Origin: Pukyongia salina
Lineage (GTDB): Bacteria > Bacteroidota > Bacteroidia > Flavobacteriales > Flavobacteriaceae
Assembly (NCBI RefSeq): GCF_002966125.1
Contig: NZ_CP027062.1
Coordinates: forward strand, 2,962,501-3,026,500
Direction of reading: 5' to 3'
DNA length: 64,000 bases
Position 1 is the stretch's first letter; every line of letters begins with the position of its first letter. The notes beneath the pieces were generated by a model. It had not been told where the DNA came from and made no database searches. It was given only the letters and a program-made list of their open reading frames with translations. This document shows, one piece after another, positions 8,739 through 17,299 of the stretch. The position numbers were made by a program, and so were the translations under genes.

Positions 8739-9995
8739 ATGAGTTTACTTTTACTTAAATCTGCTACCATCATCGATGCCACGGGCAAACATCATCTCAA
8801 AAAAAGAGATGTACTCATCGAAAAGGGTGTAATAAAGAAAATAGCAACCTCGCTTCAGGAGAAAGGTGCCCGGGAAATAGAATTGCCCAATCTGCATATT
8901 TCCAGAGGTTGGTTCGATTCTTCGGTATCCTTTGGAGAACCGGGCTATGAGGAAAGGGAAAATATCTCAAACGGACTCCGTACTGCAGCCTTCAGCGGTT
9001 TTACCCAGGTTGCCGTTAATCCTAACACCAATCCGGTAACCGATACAAAAGCAGGGGTGCAGTTCCTTAAAGCCAAAGCGGAGGGCAATCCTGTTAGCCT
9101 GTTTCCAGTTGGCGCACTCACGGTTCGAGGTGAAGGAAAAGATCTGGCCGAACTCTACGATATGTACAACGAAGGGGCTGTAGCATTTGGCGACTATAAA
9201 AACCCTGTTAAAAATCCCAATTTGCTTAAGATAGCGCTGCAATATTGCCAGAATTTCAACGCCCTGGTACAATCCATGCCCTACGAACCCCAGGTAGCAA
9301 CCAAAGGTGTAATGAACGAAGAACTAAACAGCACCAGACTTGGATTAAAAGGAATCCCGGCCCTGGCAGAAGAATTGCAGATCACAAGAGATCTCTACCT
9401 GCTCGAGTATACAGGTGGAAAGTTACACATTCCTACCATCTCGACTAAAACCGGGGTGGAACTCATCCGGAACGCAAAAAAGAAAGGCCTTAATGTAAGT
9501 TGCAGCGTGGCTGTGGCCAACTTAATGCTTACCGACGATGAACTTGAAGAATTCGATACTAATTACAAGCTTTTACCTCCTTTACGCGCAGAGGCAGACA
9601 GGAAAGCCCTGATAAAAGGCCTTAAGGATGGAACTATTGATGGCGTAACATCGGATCACGACCCGATAGATATCGAGAATAAGAAAACCGAATTCGATCA
9701 CGCCATGTTTGGAAGTATAGGCCTGGAAAGTAGTTTTGGAGCTTTAAACGCGGTTTTAGGTACCGAGCTGGCCGTGCAGGCCCTCACCTCCTTAAAGGAG
9801 CGATTTGGCGTACCAAGCGCCGCATTGGAGGAAGGATCGACGGCGAATATCACTCTCTTCGATCCGGAACCCGACTACGCATTCTCTGAAAAGGATATTA
9901 GATCCACTTCCATGAATTCAGCTATGCTGGGAAAAAAATTAAAAGGAAGAGCTTACGGGATCTATTCGAACAAGAAACTGGTACTAAATAAGTAG
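8739..9995 (+). CDS. Dihydroorotase-like protein lacking the metal ligands
   Basis: The 418-aa product aligns over its whole length with class I dihydroorotases, amidohydrolase enzymes of pyrimidine synthesis. The usual HxHxR metal and substrate motif is replaced: in FDSSVSFGEPG both histidines are serine (S62, S64) and the arginine is glycine (G66). The later HVST motif reads TIST and the PHH segment reads AVAN. The histidine expected after the second metal strand is a glutamine (VQSMP). Only the aspartate of VTSDHDP remains. It is therefore very probably not an active dihydroorotase; a scaffold or new role is possible. It sits in an operon with a BatA-like gene and not with pyr genes. Confidence 0.85.
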   Translation: MSLLLLKSATIIDATGKHHLKKRDVLIEKGVIKKIATSLQEKGAREIELPNLHISRGWFDSSVSFGEPGYEERENISNGLRTAAFSGFTQVAVNPNTNPVTDTKAGVQFLKAKAEGNPVSLFPVGALTVRGEGKDLAELYDMYNEGAVAFGDYKNPVKNPNLLKIALQYCQNFNALVQSMPYEPQVATKGVMNEELNSTRLGLKGIPALAEELQITRDLYLLEYTGGKLHIPTISTKTGVELIRNAKKKGLNVSCSVAVANLMLTDDELEEFDTNYKLLPPLRAEADRKALIKGLKDGTIDGVTSDHDPIDIENKKTEFDHAMFGSIGLESSFGALNAVLGTELAVQALTSLKERFGVPSAALEEGSTANITLFDPEPDYAFSEKDIRSTSMNSAMLGKKLKGRAYGIYSNKKLVLNK

Positions 9996-9996
9996 C

Positions 9997-10314
9997 ATGA
10001 CACCCCAGGGGAAATCGAAAGCCATAATAGCCTACATTACAGTTGTTGGATTATTGATCGCAATATCCATGAATAAGGACGAGCCGCATGAATTTGCCAC
10101 CTGGCATATAAAAAACATGTTCGGACTTACCTTGATGTTTTTCGTTTCTGTGGTAATGTCTTACCAGGAGTATCTTCTCTTAATTGGTAGCATCTTCTTC
10201 TACGGCAGTGCCCTATTCTGGTTGTTCTCATTTATCATGGCCCTGGCGAACCGAAAAGCGGGGATTCCCTTTCTAAGTAATAAATTCGGCCAATGGTTCA
10301 CATTTTTAAATTAG
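9997..10314 (+). CDS. Small membrane protein, DUF4870-like
   Basis: This 105-aa protein has about three hydrophobic helices and no signal peptide. It is a diverged relative of the next gene product: both share an opening GK-x-x-AIIAY pattern, a WHI or FHI segment after the first helix, a Pro-containing turn and an F-x-QWF ending. This matches the DUF4870/Tic20-like family of small membrane proteins of unknown function. It starts 1 nt after the dihydroorotase-like gene, so it belongs to that operon. Confidence 0.75.
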   Translation: MTPQGKSKAIIAYITVVGLLIAISMNKDEPHEFATWHIKNMFGLTLMFFVSVVMSYQEYLLLIGSIFFYGSALFWLFSFIMALANRKAGIPFLSNKFGQWFTFLN

Positions 10315-10362
10315 GATACCCTATATTTAAGGTATAAATCACTAACCCTTAAATTTTTAATT

Positions 10363-10692
10363 ATGTCTGAAACGTCCTCAGGTGATGGCAAAACCATCGC
10401 AATTATTTCGTATGTAACCCTTATTGGGTGGATTATAGCACTACTCATGCACAATAATGATAAGACCGACTTCGGTGCTTTTCATATCAGGCAGTCATTA
10501 GGAATTATTTGCGTGGCAGTAGCACTCGGGATCTTAAATGCGGTTGTTGGTATTGCTATATTAGCCTGGATCATCCAAATCGCACTCCTTGTATTCTGGA
10601 TCCTGGGCATCTTAAGTGCCATCCAGGGAGAGAAGAAACCCGTGCCATTGTTAGGAGAACAATTTCAGCAATGGTTTAAAGGAATTGGATAA
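10363..10692 (+). CDS. Small membrane protein, DUF4870/Tic20-like
   Basis: A 109-aa protein with three or four hydrophobic helices, of the family often annotated as DUF4870 or import component protein. It carries the family features KTIAIISYVTLIGW, the FHIRQSLG segment and the C-terminal GEQFQQWFKG. Its upstream neighbour is a tandem paralog. A 48-nt gap and a weak ATACC/GGTAT inverted repeat separate the two; read-through or a separate promoter are both possible. A terminator follows. No function is established. Confidence 0.8.
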   Translation: MSETSSGDGKTIAIISYVTLIGWIIALLMHNNDKTDFGAFHIRQSLGIICVAVALGILNAVVGIAILAWIIQIALLVFWILGILSAIQGEKKPVPLLGEQFQQWFKGIG

Positions 10693-10714
10693 TTGAGAAT
10701 CGTATTTTTAGAAC

Positions 10715-10748
10715 AGCCGCAGTTTTGTAACTTGCGGCTTTCTTTTTT
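10715..10748 (+). terminator. Rho-independent terminator
   Basis: Stem AGCCGCA (10715-10721) and TGCGGCT (10733-10739) around an 11-nt loop, followed by TTCTTTTTT. It ends just before the esterase start codon at 10752. Confidence 0.85.
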
Positions 10749-10751
10749 ATT

Positions 10752-11408
10752 ATGGTAAAACAACAGCTTTCTTTAGAGTATGTATACAGGCCTTCATCAA
10801 ACGCTGAAGGCAACCCCCCGGCTATCGTCATGCTGCACGGTTTTGGCAGTGATGAGAATGATCTTTTTTCTTTTTCTTCTGAATTACCTTCGGAATACGC
10901 CATCATCTCCCTGCGCGCTCCCCTGCAAATGCAACCGTTTGGAAATGCCTGGTACACGATTTATTTTGATGCTAACAACGATAAATTTAGTGATGATGAA
11001 CAGGCTGTAGAATCCAGGGAACTGGTTGTAAAATGTTTGGATGAGATCATCTCGGCCTATAAGGTGGATCCCAAACGCATTACATTGTTAGGCTTCAGTC
11101 AGGGCACCATCCTAAGTTTTGCTGTAGCATTAAGTTATCCGGAAAAAGTAGCAAATGTGATCGGGCTTAGCGGTTACGTGAACGAGGCAATTTTAAAAGA
11201 AGGCTACGAAAGCAACAACTTCAAAGGGTTAAATATTTATACCTCCCACGGAAGTGTAGACCAGGTTATTCCGGTAGAATGGGCCCGCAGGTCGAAACCA
11301 TTCTTCGAAAAACTGAATATCCCTTGTAGCTATAGTGAGTTTCCTGTAGGGCACGGGGTAGCTCCGCAAAATTTCTACGAATTCAAGGAGTGGCTCAGCA
11401 ATAGATGA
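10752..11408 (+). CDS. Alpha/beta hydrolase, phospholipase/carboxylesterase family
   Basis: This 218-aa serine hydrolase has the oxyanion segment MLHGFGSDENDLF, nucleophile S116 in LLGFSQGT, D170 in HGSVDQVIP and H201 in PVGHGVAP. These form the catalytic triad of the carboxylesterase/thioesterase family PF02230. It has no signal peptide and should be cytoplasmic. The natural substrate (a short acyl ester or lysophospholipid) cannot be read from the sequence. It starts a few bases after a terminator and faces a convergent gene with no gap. Confidence 0.9.
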   Translation: MVKQQLSLEYVYRPSSNAEGNPPAIVMLHGFGSDENDLFSFSSELPSEYAIISLRAPLQMQPFGNAWYTIYFDANNDKFSDDEQAVESRELVVKCLDEIISAYKVDPKRITLLGFSQGTILSFAVALSYPEKVANVIGLSGYVNEAILKEGYESNNFKGLNIYTSHGSVDQVIPVEWARRSKPFFEKLNIPCSYSEFPVGHGVAPQNFYEFKEWLSNR

Positions 11409-11903
11409 TCAATTAGGATATAATGTGCTGCCAATTGGGGTAAGAATAAGCTGTTCCTTATCATCAAAGAAATAATCGATAAGCACCTCTCCCCAGTAGG
11501 TACCATCGGTAAAATCGGCCAGGATCCAGCGGTGGTTTAAAAAGCGTACCTTATTAATTCGCATTTTACCGTCCTGACTCTCAACAGGAACTAGCGCATT
11601 TTGCCCATCCCCAAAATTAGATTCGTAAATGGCCTCGGTTACCAGGCTCTGTGCCTCTTCGGCTTCCATGCCCAGGTTCTCAATATAGGTCATCGCATTT
11701 TCATTCCCGAGCAAGGTGAAATAGTCCAGCTCCGAAATCCTGTCGTTAAGCACTTCATTGATAGAATCCTTTTTGGCCACTTGATTGGTAAGGGAATTAA
11801 TTTTCTTCTCCTGGGATTCGAATATCGTTTTCTCGTTCATGTACTGAAACAAGATGAACAAGACGGCGAAAAAGAAGAGGTACATAAAAATTCTTTTCTT
11901 CAT
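11409..11903 (-). CDS. Membrane-anchored protein of unknown function
   Basis: The 164-aa product has one N-terminal membrane helix (about 5-20), a short coiled coil (about 30-60) and a C-terminal soluble domain with aromatic strands (FLNHRWILADF, GTYWGEVLIDYFF). This topology places the domain in the periplasm. I do not recognise a named family, though similar proteins seem to occur across flavobacteria. It lies 33 nt downstream of the MBL hydrolase gene on the same strand and may share its transcript. Its stop codon abuts that of the convergent esterase gene. Confidence 0.7.
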   Translation of the reverse strand: MKKRIFMYLFFFAVLFILFQYMNEKTIFESQEKKINSLTNQVAKKDSINEVLNDRISELDYFTLLGNENAMTYIENLGMEAEEAQSLVTEAIYESNFGDGQNALVPVESQDGKMRINKVRFLNHRWILADFTDGTYWGEVLIDYFFDDKEQLILTPIGSTLYPN

Positions 11904-11936
11904 ATTAACTTTTTAAGTCGTTGACGATTACAGTTA

Positions 11937-12701
11937 TTATATTTCAATTTTTAGTCCGTCGTAAGCCAAAAACACATTCTCGGGAAGTGTTGGCTCCACT
12001 TCGGCATGAAAACCCATTAAATGACTAATATGGGTAAAATAGGTTTTTTCCGGCTTCACTTTATCTACTAACGCAAGTGCTTCCGAAATATTTAAGTGTG
12101 AAACATGTGGTTTATATCTCAGGGCATTTAGCACGAGTACTTTACTGCCTTTTATTTTCTCTATTTCTTCTTCTGAAATAGTTTTAACATCGGTGAGGTA
12201 GGTGAAATCGCCTATTCGAAAACCCAACACCGACAGCTCTGCGTGCCACACCTCTACTGGAACTACCTTTTGTCCTCCTAATTCGAAAGTACTGTGTTTA
12301 TCAATTTCTATCTCTTCAATGGTGGGCGCTCCGGGATATTTGTTTTCAGTCTCAAAAATGTATGCAAAACGCTCATGGAGTGCCTCAAATACTCGCTTCA
12401 ATCCATAGAATGGTACATTTCCCTGCCTGAAATAAAAGGGACGGATATCATCGATGCCCGCAGTATGGTCGCTGTGTTCATGAGTTAGCAGAACCCCGTT
12501 AATGGCGGTAACCTCTTCCCTGAGCATCTGTTGCCTGAAATCGGGTCCGCAATCTATCACATATCGATATTGATCCCACTCTACCATGGCCGAAACTCTA
12601 AGCCTCTTATCTCTAGGGTCGGTACTTTTACACACCGGGTGATCACTTCCTATAACGGGAATGCCCTGAGATGTTCCGGTACCTAAGAAGGTGATTTTCA
12701 T
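11937..12701 (-). CDS. MBL-fold metallo-hydrolase, PhnP-like
   Basis: The 254-aa product has the metallo-beta-lactamase motif LTHEHSDHTAG (H74, H76, D78, H79), the opening FLGTGTSQGIP typical of PhnP/RNase Z-like proteins, and a late histidine in THISHLMGFH. PhnP itself is a cyclic phosphodiesterase of phosphonate metabolism, but no phn genes are nearby, so the substrate is open. It is transcribed away from pntA. A structured intergenic region separates the two start codons. Confidence 0.87.
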   Translation of the reverse strand: MKITFLGTGTSQGIPVIGSDHPVCKSTDPRDKRLRVSAMVEWDQYRYVIDCGPDFRQQMLREEVTAINGVLLTHEHSDHTAGIDDIRPFYFRQGNVPFYGLKRVFEALHERFAYIFETENKYPGAPTIEEIEIDKHSTFELGGQKVVPVEVWHAELSVLGFRIGDFTYLTDVKTISEEEIEKIKGSKVLVLNALRYKPHVSHLNISEALALVDKVKPEKTYFTHISHLMGFHAEVEPTLPENVFLAYDGLKIEI

Positions 12702-12744
12702 AGAATAATTATGGGTTGTGTGGTGTGAAATTGGTATTTCGGTT

Positions 12745-12794
12745 AAATATCAGCGCATTTTCATAAAAATGCTTACTTTAAAAAACTGATATTT
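12745..12794. promoter_or_regulatory. Nested inverted repeats between MBL hydrolase and pntA genes
   Basis: An outer 9-bp inverted repeat (AAATATCAG at 12745-12753, CTGATATTT at 12786-12794) encloses an inner one (GCATTTT at 12755-12761, AAAATGC at 12766-12772, loop CATA). All arms pair perfectly. The element lies in the divergent promoter region, upstream of a TTGACA-like box near 12804. It may be an operator for the transhydrogenase operon. Confidence 0.4.
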
Positions 12795-12855
12795 ATCAAA
12801 ACCTGTTGACAAATTTAATTCTAAATTAGCACACGATATCAAATTTTAGTAAAAT

Positions 12856-13968
12856 ATGACCATCGGTATTCTAAAAGAAACGCAAAAGGGAGAAACACGC
12901 GTTGCTATTTCCCCTAATATTGCGAAACAACTCATCGAAAAGGACTTCAAAGTTATCGTAGAAGAGGATGCCGGTACTACATCTTCCTTTAAGGATTCGG
13001 ATTATTCTAAAGTAGGCGCCCAGATAGAAAAACGGGGCGTTGTCTTTAAGGATTCGGATCTGTTATTAAAGATCAACCCCTTCGACCAGGAGGACCTTAA
13101 ACTAGTGGACAAGAGACATATATTAATGAGTCAGCTTTTCCACAAATCGAATCCCGAACTAATGAAAGCCATTGCTGCTACCGGCGCAACGGCTTTTTCT
13201 TTAGATGCCATGCCAAGGATCTCAAGGGCTCAGGATATGGATGTGCTTAGCTCGCAAAGTAATTTGGCAGGATATAAGGCGGTTATTCGAGGGGCTTATG
13301 AAATGACGAAGATATTTCCATTGATGATGACCGCAGCAGGGACCATAACACCTGCCAGGGTCCTGGTCTATGGTGTTGGGGTTGCCGGATTACAGGCCAT
13401 AGCCACGGCAAAACGTCTGGGAGCGATCGTGGAAGCCACCGACATTCGACCCGAAACCAAGGAACAAACAGAATCCCTGGGAGCTAAGTTCATTGAGGTA
13501 GAAGGTAATGGAGATGAAGAAGCGAGTGTGTATGCGAAGGTCGCTTCCGAAGAATACATGAAAAAACAAAAAGAGGCAGTGAACAAGTCACTTTTTCAGG
13601 CAGACCTGGTAATTACTACAGCAATGGTACCGGGAAGGAAATCGCCCGTTCTCATAACCAAAGAACAGGTAGGGCAAATGAAGAACGGTGCTGTGATCAT
13701 CGATCTGGCAGCCGCACAGGGTGGTAATTGTGCCCTCAGTAAGATGAATAAGATCGTTGTAAAGAATGGCGTAAAGATCATTGGAACGACCATTTCTCCT
13801 GAAAGCGTATCCACAAACGCCAGTGAGCTCTTTGGAAAGAATATGTATAATTTTATAATGCATCTTACCGAAAATGCGGCATTCAAGTGGGATCTGGAAG
13901 AAGAGATCACCGATGCCACACTAATTATTCAAAATGGAACGATCCGTAAAAACGGTGTAACAACATAA
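12856..13968 (+). CDS. pntA: NAD(P) transhydrogenase alpha subunit, NAD(H)-binding part
   Basis: This 370-aa protein is domain I of proton-translocating transhydrogenase, which couples hydride transfer from NADH to NADP+ to proton entry and so supplies NADPH. The opening IGILKETQKGETRVAISP, the RAQDMDVLSSQSN segment and the nucleotide-binding GVGVAG (from residue 173) are characteristic. It ends before the membrane helices, which are encoded by the next gene 3 nt later: the alpha subunit is split in two, a known arrangement also seen in Rhodospirillum. Nested inverted repeats lie upstream. Confidence 0.95.
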   Translation: MTIGILKETQKGETRVAISPNIAKQLIEKDFKVIVEEDAGTTSSFKDSDYSKVGAQIEKRGVVFKDSDLLLKINPFDQEDLKLVDKRHILMSQLFHKSNPELMKAIAATGATAFSLDAMPRISRAQDMDVLSSQSNLAGYKAVIRGAYEMTKIFPLMMTAAGTITPARVLVYGVGVAGLQAIATAKRLGAIVEATDIRPETKEQTESLGAKFIEVEGNGDEEASVYAKVASEEYMKKQKEAVNKSLFQADLVITTAMVPGRKSPVLITKEQVGQMKNGAVIIDLAAAQGGNCALSKMNKIVVKNGVKIIGTTISPESVSTNASELFGKNMYNFIMHLTENAAFKWDLEEEITDATLIIQNGTIRKNGVTT

Positions 13969-13971
13969 GCT

Positions 13972-14280
13972 ATGACCGAACTGATAGATTTTATATCCAA
14001 TAACTTCCAGATGATCTATATCGTCATCCTGATGATCTTTGTTGGCGTTGAAGTAATTGGCCATGTACCGGCCGTTTTGCATACCCCCCTGATGTCTGGG
14101 GCCAACGCTATCCATGGAGTTGTGATCATTGGAGCCATCCTGGTCATGCTGGGAGCAGATCCCGATAACACACTAGCCCTGGCGTTGGGCTTTGTGGCTG
14201 TACTTTTAGGAACATTGAATGTGGTTGGGGGTTTTGTAGTAACAGACCGCATGCTGGAAATGTTTAAAAAGAAAAAGTAA
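13972..14280 (+). CDS. pntAB: NAD(P) transhydrogenase alpha subunit, membrane part
   Basis: A 102-aa membrane protein with three hydrophobic helices, matching the membrane segment that follows domain I in single-chain PntA. Typical pieces are VGVEVIGHVPAVLHTPLMSG and the GFVVTDRMLEMF ending. It contributes to the proton channel. The stop codon overlaps the next start by one base (TAATG), so the operon is translationally coupled. Confidence 0.93.
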   Translation: MTELIDFISNNFQMIYIVILMIFVGVEVIGHVPAVLHTPLMSGANAIHGVVIIGAILVMLGADPDNTLALALGFVAVLLGTLNVVGGFVVTDRMLEMFKKKK

Positions 14281-15674
14281 TGGAGTACGTACTTTCCCTG
14301 GAAATAATCTATTTGATCGCCTCTGTAACCTACATCCTGGGATTAAAGATGCTAGGACATCCCGAGACCGCAAGACGCGGAAACCTTATTGCCGCTACCG
14401 GAATGACTTTAGCCATCCTTGGAACCATTTTCTTATATGAAGGTGAGGTTCCGGGCTTTATATATATTCTAATTGCCATTGCGATAGTCCTGGGTACAGT
14501 GCTTGGCTGGTTGAAAGCGAAAAGAGTGCAGATGACCAAAATGCCTGAGCTAGTTTCACTTTTTAATGGGATGGGTGGTGCCAGTGCAGCCCTCATAGGG
14601 CTCATAGAATTTGGACATTATCAAGGCAATACCCTGTCTATGATCACTATTCTGGGTGGGATCATAATAGGAAGTATATCGTTTAGCGGAAGTATGATCG
14701 CCTGGGGTAAATTAAATGGTACCTTTAAAAAACCGCTTCGATTACCCAAATACAACCTGCTGAATAATCTTATCTTCTTGGGGATAATAGCCTTTGCCGG
14801 CTATATGGTCTGGTCGCAAAGCGGTAGCCAGTTATTCCTCTATATCCTATTCTTCGGTGCCTTGGCTTACGGCGTTCTGTTCGTGCTACCTATTGGAGGG
14901 GCCGATATGCCTGTGGTTATATCACTACTGAATTCGTTCACCGGCCTCGCGGCCGCTTTAGGAGGTTTCTTGTATGGAAATATGGTAATGCTTACCGGTG
15001 GTATTCTGGTAGGATCGGCGGGGACCATCCTTACTTTTGCCATGTGTAATGCCATGAATAGATCCCTTGTTAATGTGATCTTTGGTGGATTTGGAGATAC
15101 AGACAGCGGGGGCGAATCGGGCACCGGATCTAAAATGCAGGGAGACATCAAAAAAACAACTATCAGTGATGTAGCAATCCTGATGAATTACTCAAAAAAG
15201 GTAATAATCGTCCCCGGCTATGGCCTGGCGGTAGCTCAGGCGCAACACGCGATTCACGAACTGGAACAATTGCTGGAGAGCAAAGGAGTAGAAGTGAAAT
15301 ACGCTATTCATCCGGTGGCAGGCAGGATGCCCGGACATATGAATGTTCTTTTGGCTGAAACGAATGTTGAATACAACAAGTTAGCCGAAATGGAAGATGT
15401 GAATCCCGAATTCCAGAATACCGATGTGGTTTTTGTGGTGGGTGCGAATGACGTGGTAAACCCGGCTGCTCATAACGATAAGTCCAGTCCTATTTACGGA
15501 ATGCCGATCCTGGATGTTGAAAACGCAAAGCAGATCATCGTGAACAAACGATCCATGAAGCCCGGATATGCCGGTATTGAAAATGAATTATTCTATAACC
15601 AAAAGACCTCTATGCTCTTTGGAGATGCCAAGGGAGTGATACAGAAACTGATTGGTGAATTGAAGGGAATGTAA
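14280..15674 (+). CDS. pntB: NAD(P) transhydrogenase beta subunit
   Basis: The 464-aa product has an N-terminal membrane region of about nine helices and a C-terminal NADP(H)-binding domain III. Domain III shows the fingerprint VPGYGLAVAQAQ, the HPVAGRMPGHMNVLLAE segment, and GANDVVNPAA followed by the lysine-rich VNKRSMKPGYAG. All are hallmark PntB residues. It is the last gene of the three-gene operon and is followed by a hairpin terminator. Confidence 0.95.
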   Translation: MEYVLSLEIIYLIASVTYILGLKMLGHPETARRGNLIAATGMTLAILGTIFLYEGEVPGFIYILIAIAIVLGTVLGWLKAKRVQMTKMPELVSLFNGMGGASAALIGLIEFGHYQGNTLSMITILGGIIIGSISFSGSMIAWGKLNGTFKKPLRLPKYNLLNNLIFLGIIAFAGYMVWSQSGSQLFLYILFFGALAYGVLFVLPIGGADMPVVISLLNSFTGLAAALGGFLYGNMVMLTGGILVGSAGTILTFAMCNAMNRSLVNVIFGGFGDTDSGGESGTGSKMQGDIKKTTISDVAILMNYSKKVIIVPGYGLAVAQAQHAIHELEQLLESKGVEVKYAIHPVAGRMPGHMNVLLAETNVEYNKLAEMEDVNPEFQNTDVVFVVGANDVVNPAAHNDKSSPIYGMPILDVENAKQIIVNKRSMKPGYAGIENELFYNQKTSMLFGDAKGVIQKLIGELKGM

Positions 15675-15712
15675 GCTTATTTGAGTATTAAATGAAGCTG
15701 ATAGCCATTTTC

Positions 15713-15733
15713 GTTAAAGATAATGGCTTTTTC
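15713..15733 (+). terminator. Terminator after pntB
   Basis: AGCCATT (15713-15719) pairs with AATGGCT (15722-15728), followed by TTTTTC. The predicted 2-nt loop is too small, so the real pairing is probably shorter; moderate support. Confidence 0.4.
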
Positions 15734-15776
15734 GTTTAATTAACGATATATTCTTTCTGGTAAATCACTATTTTAA

Positions 15777-15784
15777 TACCTTTG
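15777..15784 (+). promoter_or_regulatory. -7 promoter element
   Basis: TACCTTTG matches TAnnTTTG and lies about 30 nt before the ATG at 15814. This placement favours that ATG over the in-frame TTG at 15808 only weakly. Confidence 0.5.
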
Positions 15785-15813
15785 CGAGAGGACAATAACT
15801 CCGTTTCTTGGCT

Positions 15814-17268
15814 ATGGAAATTATCTTAAAAGGAGATAAAGAATTTGATAACATCCCTTCTATAAAACAGAAGGCATTACGGATCAATCTCAATGAACAC
15901 ATCTACGGTACGTTTGCCGAGATAGGGGCAGGACAGGAGACCGTTCGTAATTTCTTCCGTGCCGGTGGTGCCTCCGGAACTATTGCTAAAACCATGTCTG
16001 CATACGATAAGGATTTCAGCGATGCTATTTATGGCCACGAGAAAGATGGCCGTTATGTTACCGAAGCACGCCTGAAACGTATGCTTACCCACGAGATCGA
16101 TCTAATCGAAGATCGGATCAGCCGCATTAAGCATCCGGATAAAATGTTCTTTACCTACGCAAACACTGTGGCAACTATCGATTTTGCGAAGCGGTACAAG
16201 GGACATGGATGGGTTGGAATCCGATATCAGATCGAGCCGTATCAAAAATACAACGATATAATCCTGCATGTTAGATTCAAGGAGAATGACGCTAGATTAC
16301 AGCAGGAAACACTGGGAATATTAGGAACCAATCTTATCTATGGTGCCTATTACAAGTATAACGAACCCAAGAAATTACTACGTTATCTTTACGACCACCT
16401 GCACCAGGATCAGCTGGAAATAGACACCATCAACTTCTCGGGCCCGCTATTTGAAGAAGTGGATAACAGGCTTATGAGTTTGCAATTGGTGAAAAACGGG
16501 ATGACAGACGCGGTTATGTTCTCTCCGGAAGGGAAGAATATCCTACCCGCCAAGGTGCTATACAAGAAGAATATCCTCGCATTGCGCGGAAGTTTCAGGC
16601 CTGTGACCAATGTGAACATGGATATGTACGAACGATCCCTGGAAATGTTCATACAGGAGACTCGTGTAAATCCGGATCAGACGCAGGTGATCTTCGAGAT
16701 CACGCTGTCTAACCTTCGTGCTGAAGGAGAGATAGATGAGCAGGATTTCATGGATAGGGCGGAATTACTTTGTTCGCTTGGACAAACGGTACTCATCTCA
16801 AATTTCAAGGAGTATTATAAGCTTGTGGAATATTTCTCACAGTATTCTAAAAACAGGATGGGTCTTGCCATGGGTGTAAATAACCTCATCGAGATCTTCG
16901 ATGAGAAATATTATCGTCACCTAAGTGGAGGAATACTCGAAGCCTTCGGAAAGTTGTTCTTTAAGGATCTGCGAGTATACTTATATCCTATGCAGAATGA
17001 AGATGGAACGATCACCAATAGTGAAAACCTGAAAGTGCACCCTCGTATGAAGGAACTTTACAAGTTCTTTAAATACAATGGTAAGGTGGTGGATATTACA
17101 AATTTCAATAAGAATGTCCTTAACATTTTCTCCCGTACCGTACTAAGGATGATCGCGAACGATGAAGCTGGCTGGGACGAGATGTTACCTAAAGGGATCG
17201 CTCAGATCATTAAGAAACAAAAGTTGTTCGGCTATAAACCCAAACAACTGGTAGAGAAGAACGAATAA
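15814..17268 (+). CDS. Conserved protein of unknown function (484 aa)
   Basis: A soluble protein with no signal peptide or membrane helix. It belongs to a conserved family with the motif INLNEHIYGTFAEIGAGQE and the segments GGASGTIAKTMSAYDK, FTYANTVATIDF, HGWVGIRYQ and LGILGTNLIYGAYY. I recall homologs carrying misleading database names such as TonB-dependent receptor or nicotinate-nucleotide adenylyltransferase; nothing in this sequence supports an outer-membrane role. The chosen start is the ATG at 15814, with a TTG two codons earlier. It stands alone between its own promoter and a strong terminator. The function is unknown. Confidence 0.85.
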   Translation: MEIILKGDKEFDNIPSIKQKALRINLNEHIYGTFAEIGAGQETVRNFFRAGGASGTIAKTMSAYDKDFSDAIYGHEKDGRYVTEARLKRMLTHEIDLIEDRISRIKHPDKMFFTYANTVATIDFAKRYKGHGWVGIRYQIEPYQKYNDIILHVRFKENDARLQQETLGILGTNLIYGAYYKYNEPKKLLRYLYDHLHQDQLEIDTINFSGPLFEEVDNRLMSLQLVKNGMTDAVMFSPEGKNILPAKVLYKKNILALRGSFRPVTNVNMDMYERSLEMFIQETRVNPDQTQVIFEITLSNLRAEGEIDEQDFMDRAELLCSLGQTVLISNFKEYYKLVEYFSQYSKNRMGLAMGVNNLIEIFDEKYYRHLSGGILEAFGKLFFKDLRVYLYPMQNEDGTITNSENLKVHPRMKELYKFFKYNGKVVDITNFNKNVLNIFSRTVLRMIANDEAGWDEMLPKGIAQIIKKQKLFGYKPKQLVEKNE

Positions 17269-17270
17269 CT

Positions 17271-17299
17271 AAAAAGCGACCTTTCCGGTCGCTTTTTTT
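17271..17299. terminator. Bidirectional terminator between convergent genes
   Basis: GCGACC (17276-17281) and GGTCGC (17287-17292) form a stem around TTTCC, extended by A5 before and T7 after, so it can work on both strands: for the unknown gene on the plus strand and bcp on the minus strand. Confidence 0.9.

Noticed and set aside
13972-14280. Split pntA as a broken gene
   Set aside because: The alpha subunit is known to be encoded by two genes in several bacteria, and both halves have good starts and are coupled.
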